From Gammaproteobacteria bacterium (GTDB taxonomy: Bacteria; Pseudomonadota; Gammaproteobacteria; Steroidobacterales; Woeseiaceae): a DNA stretch of 37,490 nt. The stretch lies in assembly GCA_009937445.1 (NCBI GenBank), contig JAACFM010000033.1:1-37490 (forward strand), read 5' to 3'. Positions within the stretch are counted from its first letter, which is position 1. Each line of letters opens with the position of its first letter. The position numbers and the translations under genes were made by a program. This document shows, one piece after another, positions 16,070-23,800 of this stretch. Below the pieces are notes generated by a model that ran no database searches, was not told the origin of the DNA, and saw only the letters and a program-made list of their open reading frames with translations.

Positions 16070-16699
16070 TTACTTGAGACCCTGTACGTAGGAAGAAAGT
16101 GCCGCGATATCGTCTTTATCGAGATTCGCCGCGATGTCCTGCATGATGCGAGTTTTGCCATCGGTCGTGCGCGCGCCATCGGCGTAGGCGTTCAACTGCT
16201 TGGCGGTATAGGCCGCGTGCTGACCTTGCAGGGACGGGTACTTCGCTGCTGGATTGCCGCGCCCGGTCGGGCCATGGCAGGCCAGACAGGCCGATATTTT
16301 ATCTTCCTTGTTGCCACCACGGTACAAGGCTTCGCCGCGCTCAAGAAGACTCTCATCAGCGATCGACTGTGCGGCGGCAGGGAGACTTTCAAAATACACA
16401 GCGAGATTTGCCATGTCCTCGTCCGATAGCATCATCGCCTGACTGGACATCAGGGGATCAACGCGACTGCCGTCTTTAAAGGCCTTCAATTGGGCGAGCA
16501 GATAAGGCGCATTTTGCCCCGCGATATTCGGCCACATGGGACTTGCGCTGTTGCCTTCAGGGCCGTGGCAGGCCGTGCACGTGAGGGCGCGGGCTTTACC
16601 AGCCTCTGCCGATCCGTCAACGAGGCTTGCGGCCTGGATGTGGGTGGCGGCCAGCGTGAGACCAGCGAGTACGAATAGCGGTGAGAGCTTAATTTTCAT
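16070..16699 (-). CDS. Cytochrome c4 (dihaem, periplasmic)
   Basis: 209 residues with a signal peptide (to about residue 24) and two class I cytochrome c domains. The haem sites are CTACH at 41-45 and CLACH at 138-142, each followed by GPxG. Methionine ligands are likely in MSSQAMMLSDEDM and in the TRIMQDIAANLD segment. This is the standard size of cytochrome c4, which carries electrons from the bc1 complex to terminal oxidases. It is the first gene of an operon with dsbA. A TAAAAT at 16755-16760 on the minus strand is a possible -10 box. A GCGCCGA / TCGGCGC hairpin (16783-16799) lies further upstream, with no T-run. Confidence 0.94.
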   Translation of the reverse strand: MKIKLSPLFVLAGLTLAATHIQAASLVDGSAEAGKARALTCTACHGPEGNSASPMWPNIAGQNAPYLLAQLKAFKDGSRVDPLMSSQAMMLSDEDMANLAVYFESLPAAAQSIADESLLERGEALYRGGNKEDKISACLACHGPTGRGNPAAKYPSLQGQHAAYTAKQLNAYADGARTTDGKTRIMQDIAANLDKDDIAALSSYVQGLK

Positions 16700-16924
16700 A
16701 TCGTGTAACCGTTACTTCCCTGCGTTGGCACTTGCCATCGCCTAATGATTCTGCATTTTATCCAGATTCGAGTTTCTGAGTCGCGCCGAACGTCGGCGCC
16801 GGGCTGGAAAGTTCCTTTGACTGCCTGAACTACCTTGCTGCGTGACCCGGAACCGTTCAGACTAGCCCATAGGTCCTGTACTCAGCAGCCCCAAATTATA
16901 CACATTATCCGCAGGACGTACCCC

Positions 16925-17521
16925 ATGTCGCAATACCCTGAAGCCGAGTTTATCAAGAGCGCCAATACGGTGAGTCAGTTCGTTGTGGACGCGGGCGCGG
17001 AAGTCGCCGTCGCCGGCCGCTCGAACGCCGGCAAGTCCAGTGCCATCAACGTCATCGTCAATCGCCGGCAATTCGCGCGTACCAGCAAAACGCCCGGTCG
17101 CACACAGCTGATCAATTTCTTCAGCCTTCAGGACCAGGAGCGCCTTGTAGATCTGCCGGGCTACGGCTTCGCAAAGGTGTCCGACAAGATGCGCTATCAC
17201 TGGCGAAGCCTCATAGCCGATTACTTCGAGTCGCGCAGAAGCCTCAGGGGGCTGTTTCTCATTATGGATATCCGCCGGCAGATCACAGCGTTCGACAAGC
17301 AGATGTTGAACTTTGCTGAACAGGTTTCACTGCCGACGCACGTGCTTCTGACGAAGACCGATAAACTCAAGCGTGGTCAGGCAGCCAAGGCATTGCTCGA
17401 GGTACGTCGTGACCTCGGAGAGGTGGCCACGGTACAGCATTTCTCGGCCTTGACCCGCCTTGGGGAAGATGAGGCGCGCGCGAAACTCGGTGAGTTTCTG
17501 TCCATTGGGGATGGGCAATAA
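16925..17521 (+). CDS. engB: Ribosome biogenesis GTP-binding protein EngB/YihA
   Basis: 198 residues from the ATG at 16925, which has AGGA at a suitable distance; the in-frame extension back to 16835 is not conserved-looking. GTPase motifs are in order: G1 GRSNAGKSS (31-39), the G2 region ARTSKTPGRTQ, G3 DLPGYGFAKV (76-85), and G4 LLTKTDKLKRG. The G5 region is FSALTRLG. It assists 50S ribosomal subunit assembly. It converges on polA with a structured intergenic region between them, as in E. coli where spot 42 RNA lies between polA and yihA. Confidence 0.95.
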   Translation: MSQYPEAEFIKSANTVSQFVVDAGAEVAVAGRSNAGKSSAINVIVNRRQFARTSKTPGRTQLINFFSLQDQERLVDLPGYGFAKVSDKMRYHWRSLIADYFESRRSLRGLFLIMDIRRQITAFDKQMLNFAEQVSLPTHVLLTKTDKLKRGQAAKALLEVRRDLGEVATVQHFSALTRLGEDEARAKLGEFLSIGDGQ

Positions 17522-17563
17522 AAAGCCCCGAAGCAGCGGTTGGAGCCGTTACCCCGGGGCCAG
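17518..17563 (-). terminator. Rho-independent terminator of the candidate sRNA / polA transcript
   Basis: On the minus strand GCCCCG (about 17561-17556) pairs with CGGGGC (about 17530-17525) and is followed by TTTTTATT. The T-run overlaps the last codons of engB. The enclosed sequence can form a smaller CGG / CCG stem with a CTCCAA loop. Confidence 0.65.
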
Positions 17564-17690
17564 AAGAAGCAAACGGCTTGGGGTTGCCCTTTGCACGCCT
17601 GTTTAGGGAGGTAAACAGGCGAGTGTCTTACACACTCAAAAGATTAGAGGGCATAACGCAGAGAGAGTTCACTGAAAGTCATAGTGCTTT
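17518..17690 (-). ncRNA. Candidate polA-downstream small RNA (Spot42/ErsA/sX13-like position)
   Basis: The 200-bp gap between convergent engB and polA is rich in secondary structure when read on the polA strand. In 5'-3' order it shows GAGTGT / ACACTC (17637-17621) and a perfect 10-bp hairpin CGCCTGTTTA / TAAACAGGCG with a CCTCCC loop (17621-17596). A single-stranded-looking CAACCCCAAG follows, then AGCCGTT that can pair with AACGGCT. Last comes a terminator-like stem GCCCCG / CGGGGC followed by TTTTTATT (ending near 17518). C-rich loops are the hallmark of sX13 of Xanthomonas, and ErsA and Spot 42 occupy the same locus. The 5' end is not defined; a CACTAT/TATGAC around 17680-17690 could be a -10 box. 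Position and structure are seen; the RNA itself is inferred. Confidence 0.6.
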
Positions 17691-17721
17691 GATAATTAAG
17701 TGAATAAAGTTTAGATCGAGT

Positions 17722-20412
17722 CTAATGCGCCTCGTCCCAGTTGTTGCCCACGCCGGCATCCACTTGCAGCGGGACCGACAGCGTCGCGGCGCTATTCATC
17801 AGTTCGATGACTCTGTCTCGTACCGGGTTGATGTTGTCTTTGTCCACCTCAAAAACGAGTTCATCGTGAACCTGCATGATCATGCGCGCGCCAGGACGTT
17901 CATCCTGTAGCCATTGATGCACTGAAATCATGGCTTTCTTGATGATATCGGCTGCCGATCCCTGCATCGGGGCGTTGATCGCGGTGCGCTCTGCGTACTG
18001 ACGACGGTTTGCGTTACGAGCATTGATCTCGGGCAGGTAAAGGCGTCGACCGAATACCGTCTCGACGTAACCATCAGCGCTAGCCTTCGCTCGTATATCG
18101 TCCATGTAGGCTTTCACGCCCGGGTAACGATCGAAGTAGAGATTCACATATTCCTGTGCTTCACCGCGCGCGATGCCGAGTTGTTTGGCGAGTCCGAACG
18201 CGGACATGCCGTACATCAATCCAAAGTTGATTGCCTTGGCCGACCGCCGTTGATCATCAGTGACGTCGTCGAGTGCCATGCCGAAAACCTCCGCCGCTGT
18301 CGCGCGATGCACGTCCTGCTCGTCGGCGAATGCTTTCACCAGCCCCGCATCCTCTGACAGGTGCGCCATGATACGCAGCTCGATTTGCGAGTAATCGGCC
18401 GCGAGCAGAACCTGCCCGTCCGGCGGTATGAAGGCCTGACGGATGCGCCTGCCTTCTGCGGTGCGGATGGGAATATTCTGCAAATTGGGGTCTGTCGAAG
18501 ACAGTCGTCCGGTTGCCGCAATAGCCTGGTGGTATGACGTGTGAATGCGCCCGGTGCTCTTGGCGATCTGCAGCGGCAGCTTATCGGTATAGGTGCTCTT
18601 GAGTTTGCTGACGCTTCGATAATCAATAATGACGGCCGGTAATTCGTAATCACTCGCAAGTTCTACCAGGACGTCCTCTGCCGTAGACGGTTGTCCTTTC
18701 GGCGTCTTGCGGATGACCGGCAGCCCTTGTTGTTCGAACAGGATCTGCTGCAACTGCTTGGGGGAGCCGAGGTTGAATGGCCCACCTGCCAGTTTGTGCG
18801 CCTTTGCTTCAAGTTCGATCATCTTCTTCGCGAGCTCACCGCTTTGCGTGTTGAGCATCTTGCGATCGACCAGAACGCCGGTCTCTTCCATCTCCAGCAG
18901 AATGGGAACCAGTGGTTGTTCGATATCTTCGTAGACGCTCTTTAGTGCCGGGTACTCGCTCAGTTGCGCCCACAGTGTCTGGTGAAGCTGCAAGGTGATG
19001 TCCGCATCTTCTGCGGCGTAGGGCGCCGCTGTTTCAAGATCAATCTGATTGAATGTCAGTTGCCTGGCACCCTTGCCCGCGACGTCTTCGTAGTGAATGG
19101 TTTCGCGCCCCAGGTACTGGCGAGCGACGGAGTCCATGTCGTGCCGGGTCGCCACACTGTTCAGTACGTAGGACTCGAGCATCGAGTCGTATTGCATACC
19201 GGCCAGCGCGATATCGTATCGTGCCAGGATATGCGCATCGTATTTGAGGTGGTGGCCGACCTTCTTCTTGTTATCGTCCTCGAGCCAGCCGCGTAACTTC
19301 TGCAACACCTCGTTACGCTTCAGTTGATCCGGTGCGCCAGGGTAATCGTGGGCAAGCGGTACGTATGCGGCTTCGTTTGGGGTGACGGAAAGAGACAGGC
19401 CGACGATCTCAGCTTCCATGTAATTGATACTGGTCGTTTCGGTATCAAAGGCTGTCAGTTCAGCCTGGTCAATTTTGGCAAACCAGCGATCAAATGCCTC
19501 CCAGGTGAGGACCGTTTCGTAGTCTGATTCCTCGGTGTGTTCGACAGCAGCAACTGGCTGGTCGTTTTCCTCATCCAGCTGGCCCAGCAGTGAGCGCAGT
19601 TCGAAGTGGCGGTACAACTCTCGCAGGCGATCCGTATCGGCGGCTCTCGGTGACAAATCATCAACACTCATGTCGAGATCAAGATCTTCGCGGATAGTGG
19701 CAAGATCCTGCGACAGGCGCAGCTGTTCGACATTGTCTCTAAGACTGTCGCCGACCTTGCCTTTGATCTCGTCGACATTTTCTACAATGCCGTCTGCGCT
19801 GTCGTAAAGATTCAGCCATTTAGCCGCTGTTTTTGCGCCGACCTTCGGGACGCCGGGAATATTGTCCGAGGTGTCGCCCACGAGGGCGAGGTAGTCGATG
19901 ATTTGCTCAGGGAAGACGTCAAATTTCGCCTTGACGCCGTCGCGATCCAGTCTTGAATCATTCATTGTATTGATCAATGTGACGTTGTCGTTGACGAGTT
20001 GGGCAAGGTCCTTATCGCCCGTCGATACGAGGACGTTGAGTCCTGCAGCGGATGCTCTTTTACACAGGGTACCGATGACATCGTCGGCCTCTACGCCTGC
20101 GACCCGCAAGAGGGGCAGGCCCATCGCTTCTACTGCGTCCAGAATCGGCTGTATCTGGGAGCGCAGCTCATCAGGCATCGGTGGTCGATTGGCTTTGTAA
20201 TCGGAATAGAGTTCGTCCCGAAACGTTTTTCCGGGCGCGTCGAATACAACAGCGACGTGTGGGGGCTGTTCTTCACGCAACAGTTTCTGGATCATCGACA
20301 ACACGCCGTGCAACGCGCCGGTTGGCTCACCATGAGAGTTGGTGAGCGGCGGTAGCGCGTGAAAGGCACGATAGAGATACGACGACCCGTCGATCAGGAC
20401 GAGGTCAGTCAT
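17722..20412 (-). CDS. polA: DNA polymerase I
   Basis: 896 residues, full length. The N-terminal 5'-3' exonuclease/flap domain starts LVLIDGSSYLYRAFHALPPL and includes VEADDVIGTL and STGDKDLAQLV with the metal-binding acidic residues. The 3'-5' exonuclease domain is intact, with FDTETTSINYMEAEIVGL (DxE pair) and VGHHLKYDAHIL. Polymerase motifs are A (LAADYSQIELRIMAHLS), B (RRSAKAINFGLMYGMSAFG) and C (MIMQVHDELVFEV), ending NNWDEAH. It fills gaps in repair and Okazaki fragment processing. It starts 2 bp after lptM on the same strand. Confidence 0.97.
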   Translation of the reverse strand: MTDLVLIDGSSYLYRAFHALPPLTNSHGEPTGALHGVLSMIQKLLREEQPPHVAVVFDAPGKTFRDELYSDYKANRPPMPDELRSQIQPILDAVEAMGLPLLRVAGVEADDVIGTLCKRASAAGLNVLVSTGDKDLAQLVNDNVTLINTMNDSRLDRDGVKAKFDVFPEQIIDYLALVGDTSDNIPGVPKVGAKTAAKWLNLYDSADGIVENVDEIKGKVGDSLRDNVEQLRLSQDLATIREDLDLDMSVDDLSPRAADTDRLRELYRHFELRSLLGQLDEENDQPVAAVEHTEESDYETVLTWEAFDRWFAKIDQAELTAFDTETTSINYMEAEIVGLSLSVTPNEAAYVPLAHDYPGAPDQLKRNEVLQKLRGWLEDDNKKKVGHHLKYDAHILARYDIALAGMQYDSMLESYVLNSVATRHDMDSVARQYLGRETIHYEDVAGKGARQLTFNQIDLETAAPYAAEDADITLQLHQTLWAQLSEYPALKSVYEDIEQPLVPILLEMEETGVLVDRKMLNTQSGELAKKMIELEAKAHKLAGGPFNLGSPKQLQQILFEQQGLPVIRKTPKGQPSTAEDVLVELASDYELPAVIIDYRSVSKLKSTYTDKLPLQIAKSTGRIHTSYHQAIAATGRLSSTDPNLQNIPIRTAEGRRIRQAFIPPDGQVLLAADYSQIELRIMAHLSEDAGLVKAFADEQDVHRATAAEVFGMALDDVTDDQRRSAKAINFGLMYGMSAFGLAKQLGIARGEAQEYVNLYFDRYPGVKAYMDDIRAKASADGYVETVFGRRLYLPEINARNANRRQYAERTAINAPMQGSAADIIKKAMISVHQWLQDERPGARMIMQVHDELVFEVDKDNINPVRDRVIELMNSAATLSVPLQVDAGVGNNWDEAH

Positions 20413-20414
20413 TG

Positions 20415-20603
20415 CTAGTCCGCTTCAGACGATTCACTGCTGTCTTGATCTTCTTCTGTATCGTCTTCGTTAGTGGCTGGCTCCGCGGGCGGAACAGCCA
20501 TCGTAGTTGGGTTTCCAGGAATATACAGCGGCCCGCTTTGGCCGCAGCCTGAAAAAATAAACATAAATGCAAGTGCTGCGATCAAAAGCGTCAGGCGTTT
20601 CAT
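20415..20603 (-). CDS. lptM: LptM (YifL-like) LPS translocon maturation lipoprotein
   Basis: 62 residues. The lipoprotein signal ends in FSGC (Cys20), followed directly by the family signature CGQSGPLYIPG. The C-terminal half is highly acidic and Ser-rich (EDDTEEDQDSSESSEAD), which is unusually negative for the family but variable in general. Family knowledge: LptM binds the LptD/LptE outer membrane complex and promotes correct disulfide formation in LptD. It is encoded 2 bp upstream of polA and probably co-transcribed with it. Confidence 0.85.
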   Translation of the reverse strand: MKRLTLLIAALAFMFIFSGCGQSGPLYIPGNPTTMAVPPAEPATNEDDTEEDQDSSESSEAD

Positions 20604-20644
20604 GGCATCGACCCTATAGAGTGGCGTTAATCAGCAAGCCACCG

Positions 20645-20650
20645 ATTATA
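20645..20650 (-). promoter_or_regulatory. Possible -10 box for lptM-polA
   Basis: A perfect TATAAT on the minus strand lies about 42 bp upstream of the lptM start and just after the argH stop codon. No convincing -35 hexamer stands 16-18 bp upstream (the sequence there is GC-rich). It separates the lptM-polA unit from the arginine operon. Confidence 0.4.
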
Positions 20651-20674
20651 GAGGCACAGGCGACCAAAGGGGCA

Positions 20675-21859
20675 TCATTTTGCGTATTGCTTCGCAACCT
20701 GCCGGTAGGCGTCGCGGAAGGGAATGCCTTCTTCGCGTACCAGTCGATACGCTTCTGCCGTTGCGAAAATGCCGTCGTCGAGGTGGATGTTATCTGCTTG
20801 AAAAGTCAGTCCTTCGAGCACGTATGCCATGATATCAACGCTGTCGATCGCCAGATCGATCGATCGGAACAGAGGTGATTTCAGCCGCTGCAAATCGCGG
20901 TGGTATCCGGACGGTAGCTTGGCCGTGATCATCAATGATTCGTCGAGGCATGCTTGCGACGTCGCCGACGAGGCGCGCAATAGCTCCAGTACGTCAGGAT
21001 TGCGTTTCTGCGGCATGATAGATGAGCCTGTCGTGACCTCTGGCGCGAGCGATATGTAGGCAAACTCCTGTGTGTAGAACATCAGGAGATCGCTGGCCAT
21101 ACGACTCAGATCCTGCATCAACAATGTTATTTCGAACAACAGTGCGCTTTCGGCTTTTCCCCGTGACAGTTGTGCTGCCGTCACGGGAGTCTGAGTGACA
21201 TCGAATTCAAGCTTGGTTGTGGTCGAGTTTCTGTCCAGAGGCAGTCCGGGCGTGCCGTAACCGGCCGCGCTGCCCAGCGGGTTCTTGTTGATACGTTTAC
21301 GGACAGCCCGCAGGCCGTCACATGCGTCGCCAAAACCCTCATCGAAACCGCCGCACCACAACGCCACGGATGACGGCATGGCGTGTTGCATATGCGTGTA
21401 TCCGGGCAGTTCAATATCACCCTGGCGTTTGCTGAGTGCGCCGATCGCCTGCCGTAGCTCTGCAACACGACCGGCAAGATCATCGGCCACGTCGCGCAGA
21501 TACATGCGTAGTGCGGTGAGTACCTGATCGTTTCTCGATCGGCCGAGATGCAGTCGTCCTCCTGCCGGACCGATCGCATCGGTGAGGCGCGTTTCGATGG
21601 CCGTATGTGCATCCTCGTCCTGGAGACCGATCTGCCATTTTCCCGCAGCAAAGCTGTCGTTCAGTGTATTCAGACCATCGCGAATCAGGGCGCAGTCTTC
21701 TGCACTGATCAGATTCTGTGCGGCGAGCATTTCAGCGTGTGCGATTGAGCCGCGCACATCGTAAGCCACGAGGCGGGCATCCAGAAGATGATCTTCTCCC
21801 GCGGTGTAACGGAGTACGCGTTCATCCAGAGGCAAGCCCTTTTCCCAGAGCCTGCTCAT
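20675..21859 (-). CDS. argH: Argininosuccinate lyase
   Basis: 394 residues. It splits argininosuccinate into arginine and fumarate, the last step of arginine synthesis. The order of conserved blocks is LWEKGLPLDERV, YDVRGSIAHAEML, LHLGRSRNDQV (about 103-113), GYTHMQHAMPSS (His156), NPLGSAAGYG, and the signature GSSIMPQKRNPD (278-289) with the catalytic Ser. The HAMPSS variant and the LPSGYHRDLQ block resemble Bacteroidetes-type ArgH rather than the E. coli enzyme. The protein ends soon after PFRDAY, about 60 residues earlier than E. coli ArgH, so the C-terminal helices are short. Its ATG overlaps the argB stop (ATGA). It is the last gene of the operon. Confidence 0.94.
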   Translation of the reverse strand: MSRLWEKGLPLDERVLRYTAGEDHLLDARLVAYDVRGSIAHAEMLAAQNLISAEDCALIRDGLNTLNDSFAAGKWQIGLQDEDAHTAIETRLTDAIGPAGGRLHLGRSRNDQVLTALRMYLRDVADDLAGRVAELRQAIGALSKRQGDIELPGYTHMQHAMPSSVALWCGGFDEGFGDACDGLRAVRKRINKNPLGSAAGYGTPGLPLDRNSTTTKLEFDVTQTPVTAAQLSRGKAESALLFEITLLMQDLSRMASDLLMFYTQEFAYISLAPEVTTGSSIMPQKRNPDVLELLRASSATSQACLDESLMITAKLPSGYHRDLQRLKSPLFRSIDLAIDSVDIMAYVLEGLTFQADNIHLDDGIFATAEAYRLVREEGIPFRDAYRQVAKQYAK

Positions 21860-22785
21860 GATCCTGTGCTTTGTTCGGCTGGTGTCAGTCCGCCGATGTC
21901 ATTGACGACAAGTGTCCCGGTACCTTCGTTTGTAAACACCTCAAGAAGAATGCTGTCCGGCAATCTGCTCGAAATGATGTGAACCCGCTGCACGCCGTTT
22001 GAGATCGCCGCATCAATCGCCGCTGCCTTGGGCAGCATGCCATCCGCCAGCGATCCGGAATCGCGCAGTTTTTGCAGAGCAGCCCGATCGATATAGCTGA
22101 TCAGCGAGTTCGGGTCATTGACGTCTTCCAAAATCCCTGCAGCACCGGTTGCAAGAATGAGCTTTTCAGCGTCAAGTTCGGCCGCAATGGCCGCCGCGAC
22201 GGTGTCTGCGTTGATGTTCAGTATCGTGCCGGATTCGTCACAGGACAATGGACTTACGACGGGCATCAGACCGTTGTCGAGCTGCTTCCTTAGAATGTCG
22301 GCATCAACAGAATCGATGTCCCCGACAAAGCCGTAGTCGACAGTGGATTGACCGTCCCGTTCGACGGGTGGCCGCCTGTGCGCGCGAATCAATCCGGCGT
22401 CTACGCCACTGATGCCTACAGCCGGTATTTGCAGATCCCGGCAGGTGGCCAGAATGCGCGTGTTGATCTGGCCATTCAGGACCATTGTTGCAACGTCGAG
22501 AGACTCACCATCGGTAACCCGGCGTCCATCAATAAACGTCGTGTCGAGGCCAAGCGCTGCGGCCAGCTTGGTCGACTGGGGGCCACCACCGTGAATGAGG
22601 ACAACACGGATACCCACCTGATGCAGGATGCCGACTTGCTCAATCAACGCGCGGGATTTTTCAATGTCTGCAAAGATTTCGCCGCCTGCTTTAATGACAA
22701 AGACCTTGCCTTTATAGAGGCGAATATACGGCGCCGCATGCTTGAGTGCGGAAACCACAATCGCGCGATCTTGCTTGCTGCTCAT
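21856..22785 (-). CDS. argB: N-acetylglutamate kinase (possibly N-acylglutamate)
   Basis: 309 residues, a kinase-only ArgB. It phosphorylates N-acetyl-L-glutamate. Visible motifs are FVIKAGGE (Lys32), LIHGGGPQ (65-70), DGRRVTDGESLDVATMVLNGQINT, and the NADTVAAAIA block that contacts ATP; LADGMLPKAAAI closes the domain. It lacks the C-terminal GNAT domain that makes the Xanthomonas ArgB a bifunctional synthase/kinase, so this gene cannot supply N-acetylglutamate synthase. The GRRVTDGESL form places it near the Xanthomonas/eukaryote-like kinase group. It overlaps both neighbours by ATGA junctions. Confidence 0.94.
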   Translation of the reverse strand: MSSKQDRAIVVSALKHAAPYIRLYKGKVFVIKAGGEIFADIEKSRALIEQVGILHQVGIRVVLIHGGGPQSTKLAAALGLDTTFIDGRRVTDGESLDVATMVLNGQINTRILATCRDLQIPAVGISGVDAGLIRAHRRPPVERDGQSTVDYGFVGDIDSVDADILRKQLDNGLMPVVSPLSCDESGTILNINADTVAAAIAAELDAEKLILATGAAGILEDVNDPNSLISYIDRAALQKLRDSGSLADGMLPKAAAIDAAISNGVQRVHIISSRLPDSILLEVFTNEGTGTLVVNDIGGLTPAEQSTGS

Positions 22786-23792
22786 GACTGGCCTCCCAGC
22801 ATCTGATGTAAGACGGCCATTTGCGCGAGCATGCGATTTCGCGCTTCAGGGATCACAACGCTTCTTGGTCCATCGAGAATCTCGTCGGCAACAACAACAC
22901 CCCGGCGTACCGGGAGGCAGTGCATAAAACGGCAGTCGTCTTTCGCGTTTTCGAACCAGTGCTCATCAACGCACCAGTCGAGATGTTGTTCCCGCAGCTT
23001 CTGGTCATTGAGCCTGTCACCGTAGTGGCGGGTTGATGACCAGGATTTGGCGTAAATAACATGGGCACCTTCCATCGCTTCACTGCGTTGATCCGTTGCG
23101 GTGATCGAACCGCCGGATACATCTGCGGCTGCGGCTGCTTTTTGCATTAGCGCGTCAGGTAGTTCGAACCCTTCCGGACGAAGAACGGTAACGTCCATAC
23201 CGCGTTTGGCGGCCATGTGCAAGGTTGCGGCGGGGACAGCCAGGGGCAGTGCTTTCGGATGATACGCCCAGCTCAAAACGAATTTTCCACCGTTGGCCGG
23301 AAGATTCAAATCATCCATGGTTTTCCAGTCGGCCAGACTTTGGCAGGGGTGATTCATGGCGGATTCCATGTTGATGTACGGCGTATCGATGAGATTTGTC
23401 ATCGCCGTAAATTCATTTTCCTGCATATCCGTTTCGATACTCTTTCGTTCTGCGAAAGCGCGGATGCCGATCGCGTCTCCGTAGGAGGCAATGACGGGGA
23501 CGGCCTCTCGAATGTGTTCCGCGGCGACTCCGTCCATCACAATTCCGGGTCGGGATTCGAGGCCGTGAATCGACATGTCCGGAGAGATGACAAACGATCC
23601 GCCTCCGAGTCGCACCATGGCCGCCTGAAATGAGGCGAGCGTTCTAAGAGAGGGGCTCAGGAACAAGAGCGACAGCACTTTTCCTTTAAGGGCTTCCGGC
23701 TCTGGATTTGAGTCGAGCCGACCCGCCAGCGCGACCAGTGCCTTTATCTCTTCATTGGAAAAATCGGCTAAGTCGTTAAAAGCTTTCATCAA
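22782..23792 (-). CDS. argF': N-acyl-L-ornithine carbamoyltransferase (AOTCase/SOTCase type)
   Basis: 336 residues. Carbamoyl-phosphate site SPSLRTLASF (about 47-55), the loop MDGVAAEHIREAVPV (87-101), HPCQSLADW, and FMHCLPVRRG mark the acetylornithine/succinylornithine carbamoyltransferase branch rather than ordinary OTCase. It carbamoylates N-acylornithine to N-acylcitrulline. At the position that in Xanthomonas AOTCase is Glu92 and in Bacteroides SOTCase is Pro90, this protein has Ala91 (alignment done by eye from memory). The choice of acetyl or succinyl substrate is therefore open. The pathway needs a deacylase later, which is not encoded here. Start at either of two adjacent ATGs (23792 or 23789). 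Confidence 0.9.
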   Translation of the reverse strand: MMKAFNDLADFSNEEIKALVALAGRLDSNPEPEALKGKVLSLLFLSPSLRTLASFQAAMVRLGGGSFVISPDMSIHGLESRPGIVMDGVAAEHIREAVPVIASYGDAIGIRAFAERKSIETDMQENEFTAMTNLIDTPYINMESAMNHPCQSLADWKTMDDLNLPANGGKFVLSWAYHPKALPLAVPAATLHMAAKRGMDVTVLRPEGFELPDALMQKAAAAADVSGGSITATDQRSEAMEGAHVIYAKSWSSTRHYGDRLNDQKLREQHLDWCVDEHWFENAKDDCRFMHCLPVRRGVVVADEILDGPRSVVIPEARNRMLAQMAVLHQMLGGQS

Positions 23793-23800
23793 CAGTTCCT

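Noticed and set aside
16783-16799. Hairpin GCGCCGA / TCGGCGC as a terminator
   Set aside because: There is no T-run on either strand and it lies between two divergent genes, where no terminator is needed.
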